Below are positions 1 through 9,539 of a stretch of 64,000 nucleotides of DNA, one piece after another. Below the pieces are notes generated by a model. It was given only the letters and a program-made list of their open reading frames with translations. It ran no database searches and had not been told where the DNA came from. Source of the DNA: Streptomyces sp. F63 (GTDB lineage Bacteria; Actinomycetota; Actinomycetes; Streptomycetales; Streptomycetaceae); assembly GCF_018070345.1 (NCBI RefSeq), contig NZ_JAGPXX010000013.1:62001-126000 (forward strand), given 5' to 3'. Each line of letters begins with the position of its first letter. Within the stretch, counting starts at the first letter, position 1. A program made the position numbers and the translations under genes.

Positions 1-893
1 GAGGGGCGCACCGGCATCCACTCGAAGTACGCCTGCTTGGCGGCGGCCACGCGCCGCGCCCAGTCGCCCTCGGTGGCGGGGTCGTGGTTCTCGGCGCCGC
101 CGGACCAGGCGTCGTTGGCCACCTCGTGGTCGTCCCAGATGGCGATGACCGGGTGGGTGGCGTGCAGGTTCCGCAGGTCCTCGTCGGTCTTGTAGTTGCC
201 GTGGCGGGCGCGGTAGTCGGCGAGGGTGAGGATCTCGTGGGTGGGGACGTGGGAGCGGATCACGCCGTCCGCGCCGGGGAAGCCGCCGCTGCCGTACTCG
301 TAGATGTAGTCGCCGAGGTGGAGCACCGCGTCGAGGTCGGTGCGGGCGGCGAGGTGGCGGTAGGCGGAGAACCAGCCGGCCTCCCAGTCGGCGCAGGAGA
401 CGACGCCGAAGCGGACGGCGGGGGTGGTGGCGTCGTGCGCGGCGGTGGTGCGGGTGCGGCCGGTGGGGGAGACCGTGCCGCCGGCGGTGAAGCGGTAGAA
501 GTACTGCGTGGCCGGGCGCAGTCCGCGGACGTCCGCCTTGACGGTGTGATCGGTGGCGGCGGTGGCCGTCGCGGTGCCGCGGGCGACCACCGAGGCGAAC
601 GAGCGGTCCTCGGCGACCTCCCAGGCGACCCGGGTGTCGGGCCCCTTGCCGGAGCCGGGTACGGCGTCGGCGGTGGGGGTGACCCGGGTCCACAGCAGGA
701 CACCGTCGGGGAGCGGGTCGCCGGAGGCGACGCCGTGCAGGAACGCGGGGGCGTTCTCGGCCGCCGCGGCGCGCTGGGCGCCGCTGAGCGGGATCATCGC
801 GACGCCGGCACCGGCGGCCGCGGCCTTGACGACCGTGCGGCGGGAGTGGCGTGCGGGGCGGGGGGCGGTCTCGGTCTCTATAAGGTCCGTCAC
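1..893 (-). CDS. PhoD-like alkaline phosphatase, N-terminal part (runs off left edge)
   Basis: The protein begins at GTG (complement of 891-893) and is still open at base 1, so only about 297 N-terminal residues are present. Residues 18-23 (SRRTVV) followed by a short Ala/Gly-rich stretch form a twin-arginine (Tat) signal, predicting folded export. The mature part follows the PhoD plan: an N-terminal fibronectin-like domain (HGVASGDPLPDGVLLWTRV) and then the phosphoesterase core with FGVVSCADWE, DAVLHLGDYIYEYG and AIWDDHEVANDA, whose Asp, Asn and His residues bind metal in this family. PhoD enzymes release phosphate from phosphodiesters and monoesters outside the cell. Family assignment is firm; the substrate is unknown. 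Confidence 0.93.
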   Translation of the reverse strand, partial: MTDLIETETAPRPARHSRRTVVKAAAAGAGVAMIPLSGAQRAAAAENAPAFLHGVASGDPLPDGVLLWTRVTPTADAVPGSGKGPDTRVAWEVAEDRSFASVVARGTATATAATDHTVKADVRGLRPATQYFYRFTAGGTVSPTGRTRTTAAHDATTPAVRFGVVSCADWEAGWFSAYRHLAARTDLDAVLHLGDYIYEYGSGGFPGADGVIRSHVPTHEILTLADYRARHGNYKTDEDLRNLHATHPVIAIWDDHEVANDAWSGGAENHDPATEGDWARRVAAAKQAYFEWMPVRP

Positions 894-922
894 GGGCGGA
901 CAGATTACTGCCGGGTACGGCG

Positions 923-959
923 AACGGGCAGACGTACGACGTAAGTTCGCCTGCCCGTT
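923..959 (-). terminator. Hairpin between phosphatase gene and DsbA-like gene
   Basis: AACGGGCAG (923-931) pairs with CTGCCCGTT (951-959), and the stem can be extended to about 918-964 with one bulge. It lies just beyond the stop of the minus-strand thioredoxin gene (976), so it probably ends that transcript before the next minus-strand gene begins at 893. Confidence 0.5.
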
Positions 960-975
960 GCCGTTCCGGCGGTGA

Positions 976-1818
976 TTATTCCGCTGTGAGGGCCTTGTCG
1001 ATGGCGGCCTTGAACTGATCCGGGGCCATCGGGGTGTTCTCGGTGCCCTCCACGACGAGCTTCTCGCCGTTCATCTTGAGGGTCGGGGTGCCCTGGATGT
1101 TGCTCTTGTCGAACTTCTTGGACATCTCCAGGGCCCACTTGTCGAAGGTGCCGTCCTTGACGTCCTTCTCGAACTCCGCGTTGCCCTTGAGCTCCTTGAC
1201 CTCGTCGGCGACCTCCAGGAGGTAGGTGTCGTCGGCGAACTTGTCCTCGGACTCCTCCGGGTGGTTCTTCTGGGAGTACAGCGCGTGCTTGTAGTCCATG
1301 AACGCCTGCGGGCTGACGTCCAGGGCGGCGCCCAGGGCGCTCAGGGCGTTCTTCGAACCGGAGCCCTGGGCCATGTTGTCGATGAAGGTGGCCATGACGA
1401 ACTCGGCCTTGTACTTGCCCTCCTCGACGTCCTGGATCAGGATCTCGCCGGCGCCCTGCTCGAAGGCGGCGCAGGCGGGGCAGCGCATGTCCTCGTAGAC
1501 CTGGAGGGTCTTCTTCGCGTCCTTCTCGCCGATGATCACGTCGGTGCCCTTGGCGCCGGAGGTGTTGGCGGGCTTGACGAGCTTCTTGTCGGCGGCGGCG
1601 TCCTTCCACTCTTTCGAGCTCACCGTGCCGTTGCCGCCCCCGTCACCCAGCTGGGTGACGGCGAAGCCGATGCCGGCCGCGATCGCCAGGACGCCCACGA
1701 TCGAGCCGCCGACGACGAGCTGGCGGCGGAGCTTGTCCTTCTTCGCCTGCCGCTCGCGCTCCTCGCGCAGCCGCTCGCGGGCGTTTCTCTTGGCTTCCTG
1801 GCTGTTGCGCTTGCTCAT
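976..1818 (-). CDS. Membrane-anchored DsbA-like thioredoxin-domain protein
   Basis: A 280-aa protein. Residues 1-32 are a highly charged Lys/Arg/Glu cytoplasmic head, residues 34-56 a transmembrane helix, and the rest an extracytoplasmic thioredoxin fold. The redox motif is Cys113-Pro-Ala-Cys116 (MRCPACAAFE), and a cis-Pro region (IQGTPTLKMNGEKL) lies near the C-terminus. This is the DsbA/DSBA-like layout common in Streptomyces, expected to make or isomerise disulfides in exported proteins. The membrane protein gene at 1894-2577 lies upstream on the same strand with a 75-bp gap, so the two may be co-transcribed. Confidence 0.93.
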   Translation of the reverse strand: MSKRNSQEAKRNARERLREERERQAKKDKLRRQLVVGGSIVGVLAIAAGIGFAVTQLGDGGGNGTVSSKEWKDAAADKKLVKPANTSGAKGTDVIIGEKDAKKTLQVYEDMRCPACAAFEQGAGEILIQDVEEGKYKAEFVMATFIDNMAQGSGSKNALSALGAALDVSPQAFMDYKHALYSQKNHPEESEDKFADDTYLLEVADEVKELKGNAEFEKDVKDGTFDKWALEMSKKFDKSNIQGTPTLKMNGEKLVVEGTENTPMAPDQFKAAIDKALTAE

Positions 1819-1893
1819 GGTGATTCCCTGCTCCGTGGTGTAAGGGGTCGCGGATCGCTGTGCCGGGACGGGGCCCGGCGGCTGTCGGGGCTG

Positions 1894-2577
1894 TCAGCGG
1901 ACAGCCGCGACGGCGGGCGGTCCGCGCCGTACGACGGAGTACACCAGCATGGGGAGCCGGTCCGCCGCCACGGGGTGCCGCGGACCGTGCGGCGCGCGGC
2001 GCGGCACGGGACCCGCCGGGACGAGCGCGGCGACGGCGAGGAGCAGCGGCCGGAAGGCGAAGGCGGCCAGCGCCCGCAGCAGCCGGCCGAGGGCGGCCTC
2101 ACCGCGCCACAGCCAGACCGCGGCGGCCAGGCCCACCGCGGTGTGCGCGGCGAGCAGCAGCCAGGGGGTGGCCGGGCCGCCGGGCACCGGCAGCGCGGCG
2201 GCGCCGTCCGGGGCGGCCATCCGCGCCAGCGGCGTCCCGAGGGGGCCGCCGCCGCAGAGCAGATCGACCCCCAGTGAGCGGAGCGGGCCGGCGACCGGGC
2301 CGCCGCTCTCGCCGTAACAGGCGTGCCGGCCGGTGGTGAAGACCGTGTCCGCGGCCAGCTCCAGGGGGACGAGCAGCGCCGCGATCGACCAGAAGCCGCG
2401 CTCGCGGCCGGCCAGCGCGTACGCGATCAGAAAGACGCCGGCGGCGACCGCCGCCACCGGGCCGGCGGGCAGCGGCGCCCCGGCCAGGGCCACGTGCGCG
2501 GCCGTGGACAGCGTGAGGCAGAGCGCCGTGAACAGCGCCGCCCGCAGCGTCCTCAGCTGTGCTCCCGATACGTCCAT
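1894..2577 (-). CDS. Integral membrane protein, function unknown
   Basis: A 227-aa protein starting at the ATG at 2575-2577 (MDVSGAQLRTLRAALF). This start is preferred because the in-frame extension upstream runs through a GC-rich repeat and has poor coding character. At least four hydrophobic segments are visible (about residues 11-30, 35-55, 60-75 and 125-150). The C-terminal 50 residues are rich in Arg and Pro. The position beside dnaE and a thioredoxin-domain gene seems conserved in Streptomyces, but I do not recognise a named family. Confidence 0.72.
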   Translation of the reverse strand: MDVSGAQLRTLRAALFTALCLTLSTAAHVALAGAPLPAGPVAAVAAGVFLIAYALAGRERGFWSIAALLVPLELAADTVFTTGRHACYGESGGPVAGPLRSLGVDLLCGGGPLGTPLARMAAPDGAAALPVPGGPATPWLLLAAHTAVGLAAAVWLWRGEAALGRLLRALAAFAFRPLLLAVAALVPAGPVPRRAPHGPRHPVAADRLPMLVYSVVRRGPPAVAAVR

Positions 2578-2636
2578 CGCCGGAAAGTGTGCCACGGCCC
2601 GGGCTAAGCGGGACCTAAACGACGGCTTCCGCCCGC

Positions 2637-2705
2637 CGTTCCGGAACCGGCCCGTCCGCCGTTCCGGAACCCGCCCGGCCGCTGTTCCGGAACCCGGCCG
2701 TCCGC
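2637..2705. repeat. Three tandem 23-bp units with TTCCGGAA palindromes
   Basis: Three imperfect 23-bp copies, each containing the palindrome TTCCGGAA (2639-2646, 2662-2669, 2685-2692), with centres exactly 23 bp apart. They lie between the divergent membrane-protein gene (start 2577) and dnaE (start 2989). The regular spacing, about two helical turns, would suit a protein-binding array, but neutral repeat expansion is equally possible. Confidence 0.6.
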
Positions 2706-2988
2706 CCCGGAAGCCGGCGGTCCCCGGCGGTCCGGAGCGGGCCGTCCCCGTCCGGTGCCGTCCGCCGGGGGACACGCCCGCGTGGCGCTTTCCCGTACCG
2801 TTCCCGCGGCTCCCGGCGCCCGCCCGGGCGGTCCCGGCGGGCAGCGGGAAACCCGTCCGGGGGAAGCCGGAAGAGGGCTCCCGGGTGCCCTCCGGCGTCC
2901 TTCCCCGGGCATAGACTTCGGTGCTGTCGCCGCACGCGTTTCCCGCGCGTCCCAGCCGTCACCGACCCGTGCCCGGAGGTCTTCCACC

Positions 2989-5900
2989 GTGACCAAGCCG
3001 CCCTTCACGCACCTGCACGTCCACACCCAGTACTCGCTGCTGGACGGTGCCGCGCGGCTCAAGGACATGTTCGCGGCCTGCCAGGACATGGGCATGTCGC
3101 ACATCGCGATGACGGACCACGGCAACCTGCACGGGGCCTATGACTTCTACCAGCAGGCCACCAAGGCCGGGATCACGCCGATCATCGGCATCGAGGCCTA
3201 TGTGGCCCCCGAGTCGCGGCGGAACAAGCGGCGCATCACCTGGGGCCAGCCGCACCAGAAGCGGGACGACGTCTCCGGTTCCGGCGGTTACACCCACAAG
3301 ACGATCTGGGCGAGCAACAAGACGGGACTGCACAACCTCTTCCGGCTCTCCTCCGACGCCTACGCCGAGGGCTGGCTCACCAAGTGGCCCCGGATGGACA
3401 AGGAGGTCATCGCCGAGCACTCCGAGGGGCTGATCGCCTCCACCGGCTGCCCCTCCGGCGAAGTGCAGACCCGGATCCGGCTCGGCCACTTCGACGAGGC
3501 GCTCCAGGCCGCCGCCGACTACCAGCAGATCTTCGGCAAGGACCGCTACTTCCTGGAGCTGATGGACCACGGTCTGGAGCTGGAGAAGCGGGTCCGGGAC
3601 GACCTCCTGCGGATCGGGAAGAAGCTGGGCATCCCGCCGCTCGTCACCAACGACTCGCACTACACGCACGCCGGCGAGGCCGACGCCCACGACGCGCTGC
3701 TGTGCATCCAGACCGGCAAGAACCTCTCCGACCCGGACCGTTTCCGGTTCGGCGGCTCCGGCTACTACCTCAAGTCGACCGAGGAGATGTACGCCATCGA
3801 CTCCTCGGACGCCTGGCAGGAGGGGTGCGCCAACACCCTGCTGGTCGCCGAGCAGATCGACACCACCGGCTGGTTCGACAAGCGCGACCTGATGCCCCGC
3901 TTCGAGGTCCCCGAGGGGTACACCGAGGTGACCTGGTTCCGCGAGGAGGTCAAGCGGGGCATGGAGCGCCGCTACCCGGGCGGCGTCCCGGAGGACCGGC
4001 AGCGGCAGGCCGAGTACGAGATGGACGTCATCATCCAGATGGGGTTCCCCGGCTACTTCCTCGTCGTCGCCGACTTCATCATGTGGGCCAAGAACAACGG
4101 CATCGCCGTCGGCCCCGGCCGCGGTTCGGCGGCCGGCTCGATCGTCGCCTACGCCATGGGCATCACCGACCTCGACCCGATCGAACACGGTCTGATCTTC
4201 GAGCGGTTCCTCAACCCCGAGCGCGTCTCCATGCCCGATGTCGACATCGACTTCGACGAGCGCCGGCGCGGTGAGGTCATCCGGTACGTCACGGAGAAGT
4301 ACGGCGCCGACAAGGTCTGCATGATCGGCACCTACGGCACCATCAAGGCCAAGAACGCCATCAAGGACTCCGCCCGCGTGCTCGGCTACCCGTACGCCAT
4401 GGGCGACCGGCTCACCAAGGCCATGCCCGCCGACGTCCTCGGCAAGGGCATCCCGCTCTCCGGCATCACCGACCCCTCGCACCCCCGGTACAGCGAGGCC
4501 GGCGAGATCCGCGCGATGTACGAGAACGAGCCGGACGTCAAGAAGGTCATCGACACCGCCCGCGGTGTGGAGGGCCTGGTCCGGCAGATGGGCGTGCACG
4601 CGGCCGGCGTGATCATGTCCAGTGAGAAGATCACCGACCATGTCCCGGTCTGGGTCCGGCACACCGACCAGGTCACCATCACGCAGTGGGACTACCCCAC
4701 CTGCGAGTCGCTCGGCCTGCTCAAGATGGACTTCCTGGGCCTGCGCAACCTCACGATCATGGACGACGCCGTCAAGCTCGTGAAGGCCAACAAGGGCATC
4801 GACATCACCCTGCTCGACCTCTCGCTGGACGACCCCAAGACCTTCGAACTGCTCCAGCGCGGCGACACCCTCGGCGTCTTCCAGTTCGACGGCGGGCCCA
4901 TGCGCTCCCTGCTGCGCATGATGAAGCCGGACAACTTCGAGGACATCTCCGCCGTCTCGGCCCTCTACCGGCCCGGCCCGATGGGCATGAACAGCCACAT
5001 CAACTACGCGCTGCGGAAGAACGGCCAGCAGGAGATCACCCCGATCCACCCGGAGCTGGAGGAACCTCTCAAGGAGGTCCTCGACATCACCTACGGCCTC
5101 ATCGTGTACCAGGAGCAGGTGCAGAAGGCCGCCCAGGTGCTCGCCGGGTACTCGCTCGGCCAGGCCGACCTGCTGCGCCGCGCGATGGGCAAGAAGAAGA
5201 AGGAAGTCCTCGACGCGGAGTTCGTCAACTTCCAGAAGGGCGCCCGGGAGAAGGGCTACTCCGACGAGGCCATCCAGGCCGTCTGGGACGTGCTGGTGCC
5301 GTTCGCCGGCTACGCCTTCAACAAGGCGCACTCCTCCGCGTACGGCCTGGTGTCGTACTGGACCGCCTACCTCAAGGCCAACTACCCGGCCGAGTACATG
5401 GCGGCGCTGCTCACCTCGGTGCGCGACGACAAGGACAAGTCGGCGATCTACCTCAACGAGTGCCGCCGCATGGGCATCAAGGTGCTGCCGCCGGACGTCA
5501 ATGAGTCGGACGCGAACTTCACCCCGCGGGGCGACAGCACGATCGTCTTCGGATTGACCGCCGTGCGGAACGTCGGGCAGAACGTCGTGGACTCGATCGT
5601 GCGCTGCCGCAAGTCCAAGGGGAAGTACAGCTCCTTCCCGGACTTCCTGGACAAGGTGGAGGCGGTCGTCTGCAACAAGCGGACCGTCGAGTCCCTGATC
5701 AAGGCAGGCGCCTTCGACGAGCTGGGCCACACCCGCAAGGGCCTGATGGCGCACTACGAGTCGATGATCGACAACGTGGTGCAGGTCAAGCGGAAGGAGG
5801 CCGAGGGGCAGTTCGACCTCTTCGGCGGCATGGGGGAGGACGAGGGCGACGACACCCCGGGCTTCGGCCTCGACGTGGAGTTCTCCGACATCGAGTGGGA

Positions 5901-6531
5901 CAAGGCGTATCTCCTCGCCCAGGAGCGGGAGATGCTCGGTCTCTACGTCTCCGACCACCCGCTCTTCGGTATCGAGCACGTCCTCAGCGAGAAGGCCGAC
6001 GCGGCGATCTCCGCGCTGACCGGCGGCGACTACCCCGACGGCTCGATCGTCACCATCGGCGGCATCATCTCCGGCCTCCAGCGCAAGATGACCAAGCAGG
6101 GCAACGCCTGGGCCATCGCCACCGTCGAGGACCTGGCGGGCTCCCTCGACTGCATGTTCTTCCCCGCCACCTACCAGCTGGTGTCCACCCAGCTCGTCGA
6201 GGACGCCGTGGTCTTCGTCAAGGGCCGCCTCGACAAGCGTGAGGACGTGCCCCGGCTGGTCGCGATGGAGCTGATGGTCCCCGACCTCTCGGAGGCCTCC
6301 GCCAACGCGCCCGTGACGATCACCATCCCGACGGTGCGGGTCACCCCGCCGCTGGTGGAGAAGCTCGGTGAGGTGCTCACCCACCACCGCGGCTCCACCG
6401 AGGTCCGGATCCGGCTCCAGGGCGCGCGCAAGACCACCGTGCTCCGGCTCGACCGGCACCGGGTCACCGCCGATCCCGCCCTGTTCGGGGATCTCAAGGT
6501 CCTGCTCGGACCGTCCTGCCTGGCCGGCTGA
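2989..6531 (+). CDS. dnaE: DNA polymerase III subunit alpha
   Basis: A 1180-aa replicative polymerase, normal length for actinobacterial DnaE1. The start is GTG 2989, preceded by GGAGGT (2975-2980) at proper spacing; upstream in-frame sequence is non-coding in character. The N-terminal PHP domain opens with HLHVHTQYSLLDG (from residue 8), which carries metal-ligand histidines. The Pol III core has GPGRGSAAGS (from residue 375) and the catalytic PDVDIDF (416-422; Asp417 and Asp419). Helix-hairpin-helix and OB-fold parts follow, and the C-terminal end contacts the tau subunit in this family. It is the essential chromosomal polymerase, monocistronic here and followed by a strong terminator. Confidence 0.98.
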   Translation: MTKPPFTHLHVHTQYSLLDGAARLKDMFAACQDMGMSHIAMTDHGNLHGAYDFYQQATKAGITPIIGIEAYVAPESRRNKRRITWGQPHQKRDDVSGSGGYTHKTIWASNKTGLHNLFRLSSDAYAEGWLTKWPRMDKEVIAEHSEGLIASTGCPSGEVQTRIRLGHFDEALQAAADYQQIFGKDRYFLELMDHGLELEKRVRDDLLRIGKKLGIPPLVTNDSHYTHAGEADAHDALLCIQTGKNLSDPDRFRFGGSGYYLKSTEEMYAIDSSDAWQEGCANTLLVAEQIDTTGWFDKRDLMPRFEVPEGYTEVTWFREEVKRGMERRYPGGVPEDRQRQAEYEMDVIIQMGFPGYFLVVADFIMWAKNNGIAVGPGRGSAAGSIVAYAMGITDLDPIEHGLIFERFLNPERVSMPDVDIDFDERRRGEVIRYVTEKYGADKVCMIGTYGTIKAKNAIKDSARVLGYPYAMGDRLTKAMPADVLGKGIPLSGITDPSHPRYSEAGEIRAMYENEPDVKKVIDTARGVEGLVRQMGVHAAGVIMSSEKITDHVPVWVRHTDQVTITQWDYPTCESLGLLKMDFLGLRNLTIMDDAVKLVKANKGIDITLLDLSLDDPKTFELLQRGDTLGVFQFDGGPMRSLLRMMKPDNFEDISAVSALYRPGPMGMNSHINYALRKNGQQEITPIHPELEEPLKEVLDITYGLIVYQEQVQKAAQVLAGYSLGQADLLRRAMGKKKKEVLDAEFVNFQKGAREKGYSDEAIQAVWDVLVPFAGYAFNKAHSSAYGLVSYWTAYLKANYPAEYMAALLTSVRDDKDKSAIYLNECRRMGIKVLPPDVNESDANFTPRGDSTIVFGLTAVRNVGQNVVDSIVRCRKSKGKYSSFPDFLDKVEAVVCNKRTVESLIKAGAFDELGHTRKGLMAHYESMIDNVVQVKRKEAEGQFDLFGGMGEDEGDDTPGFGLDVEFSDIEWDKAYLLAQEREMLGLYVSDHPLFGIEHVLSEKADAAISALTGGDYPDGSIVTIGGIISGLQRKMTKQGNAWAIATVEDLAGSLDCMFFPATYQLVSTQLVEDAVVFVKGRLDKREDVPRLVAMELMVPDLSEASANAPVTITIPTVRVTPPLVEKLGEVLTHHRGSTEVRIRLQGARKTTVLRLDRHRVTADPALFGDLKVLLGPSCLAG

Positions 6532-6568
6532 GACGCCCGGCCGGCATCCCCGCCGTACGGCACCGCGG

Positions 6569-6601
6569 GGGGCGCGCCCGGGAGACCGGGCGCGCCCCTT
6601 T
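6569..6601 (+). terminator. Intrinsic terminator after dnaE
   Basis: A perfect 13-bp stem, GGGGCGCGCCCGG (6569-6581) with CCGGGCGCGCCCC (6586-6598), a GAGA tetraloop, then TTTG. It starts 37 bp after the dnaE stop and lies between convergent genes, so it may serve both strands. Confidence 0.85.
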
Positions 6602-6619
6602 GTGCGCCGTATGGCGCCG

Positions 6620-6793
6620 TCAGTTGTGCCCGAAGCGCCGCTGGTGCTTCTTCGAGACGCCCCGGGAGGGCTCCGGGGACTCGGTCCGTTGCCGCTCCTG
6701 CGCTTCCATGGACGCGCCCTTGGCCTGTTCCCCGCCGTTCCCGGCGGCGGAACGGGCCTGCTGCTTGCGGTCCCGGCTCTTGTTCTTCGCCAT
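6620..6793 (-). CDS. Small basic protein of 57 aa (DUF6243-like)
   Basis: A short gene starting at ATG (complement of 6791-6793) with GGAGGA 7-8 bases upstream on its own strand. It encodes MAKNKSRDRKQQARSA and ends in KKHQRRFGHN. It is highly charged, without membrane segments, and predicted disordered. It resembles the small conserved Streptomyces proteins grouped as DUF6243; that name is from memory. The good ribosome site and position before the dnaE terminator support it as real. Function unknown. Confidence 0.72.
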   Translation of the reverse strand: MAKNKSRDRKQQARSAAGNGGEQAKGASMEAQERQRTESPEPSRGVSKKHQRRFGHN

Positions 6794-7053
6794 CGTGGTG
6801 CCTCCTCCGGGCGCTCCGGACCGGGGGTCCGGCAGGGGACGGGAGCGCCGTCGCCCTCACTGTGACACGCCCCGGCAAAGGCCGCATGCCGGGCAATTAC
6901 CGCCGGTGACGGGCGAGATCACGGGATCGCGGCGCAGGCGCGCCACGCCGGTGATCCAGTTCGGCAGATAACCCCCGGGCGGTCGGGCAGACTCGGGGGG
7001 AACCCGAAAGAAAACCGTTCCGGGGGGCGGCGAATCAGGAAAGAGGGTGGACC

Positions 7054-8397
7054 GTGGAGCGCTGCGTCGTTCTGGTGGACGCCGGTTACCTGCTGGGGGC
7101 CGCCGCGAGTCTGCTCGCCGGAGAACCCGCCCGGTCCCGTATCAGCGTGGACCACGCCGCCCTCATCCAGGCCCTCCGGGAGCGCGCCGAGGCGGACACG
7201 GAGCGGCAGTTGCTCCGCATCTACTGGTTCGACGGCGCCCCCGACCGCGTACCCCAGCCCGAGCACCGGCGGTTGCGCGTCATGCCGCGGGTCACCGTCC
7301 GGCTCGGGGCGCTGACGCGGAGCGACGGCCGCTGGGCGCAGAAGGGCGTCGACGCGGCGATGCACGCCGAACTCACCGAACTCGCCCGCAACCGGGCCTG
7401 CTCCGACATCGTGCTCGTCACGGGCGACGGCGATCTGCTGCCCGGGCTGATGTCCGCCAAGGAGCACGGCGTCGCCGTCCACCTCTGGGCCGTGCAGGCC
7501 GCCGACGGCGACTACAACCAGTCGGAGGATCTGGTCGCGGAGGCCGACGAACGGCGGGTCCTGGACCGCAGCTGGATCACCCGCGCCGTCCGCGCCCGGG
7601 AGGCCGCCGCCGCGTGCCCGCCGCAGCCCGAGTCCCAGCCGGAGATCGCGGCGATTCTCTCCGCCCCGCTGCCCGAGTCCGACGGCGACCGGCCCCGCGA
7701 GAGCCGGGTGGCGGCCCCGCGCAACGGCTCTCCGGCCGCCATGGACGCCTCCGCCCCGGCCTCCGCCCCCGGCATCCCCGGCGCGGCCCCGGACGGCACG
7801 GAGGACGGAAGCCCCGGCGGGCGGAACGGACGGGCCGCCGATGGCACCGGTCCGGCAGACGGCTCCGCCGACGGTGCGCCCAGGGGCGTGCCGACACCCA
7901 AGGACCTGGCCGGTCTCGGCCGCGGGCCCGCCGCACCGGCCGGACCACCCCCGCCGGTTCCCGCCGCCACCCTGCGCTGGTCGTCCGACCGCGGCTGGAT
8001 CGACCGCGGCGGCGGCCCCGCCAACCCCCCGGAGAGCGCGGCGCTGCCCACCCTCGCCCAGCTGACCAGTGCCGAGCAGCGCTGGGCCGACCGGGAGGAG
8101 GACATCACGGCCGTCAGCGGCGACCCCTTCGAGGTCGGCCAGGTCTTCGCCCGCCGCTGGAAGGACCGGCTGCCCTCCCCGGCCCCCCTGCGGCAGCTGA
8201 CGGCCGAGTACCCGCGCATCCCGCACCGCATCGACGGCGAGCTGCTGCGGTACGCCGCCCGGTTCGGGCTGCTGGCGCACAAGGACGACCAGATCGACGA
8301 GCGCGACCGCTACGCGATCCGCGCCGGCTTCTGGCGCGAGGCCGGCGCCCCGGCCGCGTCCCCGGCCCCCGCCGAGCCCTCCCCGGCCGCGGACTGA
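7054..8397 (+). CDS. NYN (PIN-like) domain protein with C-terminal helical domain
   Basis: A 447-aa protein with a GTG start. Residues 1-180 form a NYN domain, the PIN-like ribonuclease fold: VVLVDAGYL (Asp9), YWFDGAPD (Asp60), GVDAAM (Asp100) and VTGDGDLLP (Asp125, Asp127) supply the usual acidic pocket. Residues 190-330 are a Pro/Ala/Gly-rich linker with little predicted structure. Residues 335-430 form a compact helical domain (VGQVFARRWKDRL, RYAARFGLLAHKDD), perhaps nucleic-acid binding. NYN proteins are generally RNases acting on tRNA, rRNA or mRNA, but the target here is unknown. All acidic residues look intact. Confidence 0.88.
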   Translation: MERCVVLVDAGYLLGAAASLLAGEPARSRISVDHAALIQALRERAEADTERQLLRIYWFDGAPDRVPQPEHRRLRVMPRVTVRLGALTRSDGRWAQKGVDAAMHAELTELARNRACSDIVLVTGDGDLLPGLMSAKEHGVAVHLWAVQAADGDYNQSEDLVAEADERRVLDRSWITRAVRAREAAAACPPQPESQPEIAAILSAPLPESDGDRPRESRVAAPRNGSPAAMDASAPASAPGIPGAAPDGTEDGSPGGRNGRAADGTGPADGSADGAPRGVPTPKDLAGLGRGPAAPAGPPPPVPAATLRWSSDRGWIDRGGGPANPPESAALPTLAQLTSAEQRWADREEDITAVSGDPFEVGQVFARRWKDRLPSPAPLRQLTAEYPRIPHRIDGELLRYAARFGLLAHKDDQIDERDRYAIRAGFWREAGAPAASPAPAEPSPAAD

Positions 8398-8455
8398 GCG
8401 GCCGGGCGGCCCCCGCGAAACCGGCGGGCGGGCCGGGCGCGTACTCTCGTTCACC

Positions 8456-9490
8456 GTGAGCACGGGCACAGCACAGGCGGAACACGGCGCCGGCGGCGCG
8501 GCGGCGGCCGCCCCGGTCTGCCGCGTGCGGGGCCTGGTCAAGACCTATCCGGCCGCCCGCGCCCACCGCGGCGCCCCGGCCCATCCGGCCGTCCGGGCCA
8601 GCGACGGCATCGACCTGACGGTGCGGCGCGGTGAGATCTTCGGCCTGCTGGGGCCCAACGGCGCCGGCAAGTCCACCCTCGTCCGCCAGCTCACCGGGCT
8701 CATGCGCCCCGACGCGGGCGAGGTCCGGGTGCTCGGCCACGACCTCGTACGGCACCCCGAACGCGCCGCCCGGCTCATCGGCTACCTCGGCCAGGAGTCC
8801 ACGGCCCTCGACGAGCTCACGGTCGCCCTGGCCGCCGAGACCACGGGGCGGCTGCGCGGACTCGGCCGGCGCACGGCCCGCGCCGAGCGGGACGCCGTCC
8901 TCGACGAACTCGGCCTGGCCGCCCTCGCCGGCAAGCCGCTGAGCCGGCTCTCGGGCGGCCAGCGGCGGCTCGCCTGCTTCGCCGCCGCGCTCGTCGGCGA
9001 CCGCCCGCTGCTCGTCCTGGACGAGCCCACCACGGGCATGGACCCGGTGGCGCGGCGCGCCGTCTGGGCCGCCGTGGACCGGCGCCGCGCCGAGCGGGGA
9101 GCGACCGTCCTGCTGGTGACGCACAACGTCCTGGAGGCCGAGACGGTGCTCCACCGGGTCGCGGTGCTGGAACGCGGCCGGGTGATCGCCTGCGACACCC
9201 CGGCCGGGCTCAAGGCGCTGGTGGACGGCGAGGTGCGGCTGGAGCTGGTGTGGCGGGACCGGCCGCCGCTGAACGTTCCCGAGGTCGCCGCCGTACGGGA
9301 GGCCGCGACGGAGACCGGCCGGCGCTGGACGCTGCGGCTGTCGCAGGAGCGGGCCCGGGCGCTGGTCGCCGCCGTCACCGGCGGTCCGGCGTTCGCGGCG
9401 CTCGACGATTTCACGCTGGCCACCCCGAGCCTGGAGGATGTGTATCTCGCGCTCGGCGGAAACGGCACGGAAGGACTGGTGAAGGCGTGA
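8456..9490 (+). CDS. ABC transporter ATP-binding protein
   Basis: A 344-aa ATPase. Walker A is GPNGAGKST (66-74), the signature is LSGGQ (165-169) and Walker B is LLVLDEP (185-191), all canonical. The sequence resembles the DrrA/CcmA-type ATPases of drug and lipid exporters, with a C-terminal regulatory tail from about residue 250. The permease gene starts 49 bp downstream, so the two form a two-gene exporter. Substrate unknown. Confidence 0.95.
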   Translation: MSTGTAQAEHGAGGAAAAAPVCRVRGLVKTYPAARAHRGAPAHPAVRASDGIDLTVRRGEIFGLLGPNGAGKSTLVRQLTGLMRPDAGEVRVLGHDLVRHPERAARLIGYLGQESTALDELTVALAAETTGRLRGLGRRTARAERDAVLDELGLAALAGKPLSRLSGGQRRLACFAAALVGDRPLLVLDEPTTGMDPVARRAVWAAVDRRRAERGATVLLVTHNVLEAETVLHRVAVLERGRVIACDTPAGLKALVDGEVRLELVWRDRPPLNVPEVAAVREAATETGRRWTLRLSQERARALVAAVTGGPAFAALDDFTLATPSLEDVYLALGGNGTEGLVKA

Positions 9491-9539
9491 CCGGCGGTAG
9501 CGGTATCCGACGGGCCCCGGGGGACGGGAGCGGCAGGAC

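Noticed and set aside
84..944. 286-codon plus-strand frame over the phosphatase gene
   Set aside because: It is the shadow of the PhoD-like gene, which shows a Tat signal and family motifs on the minus strand.
2959..6459. Long open frame antisense to dnaE (1166 codons)
   Set aside because: It mirrors the GC3 bias of dnaE, is rich in Val, Gly, Leu, Asp and His as expected for an antisense shadow, and has no domain.
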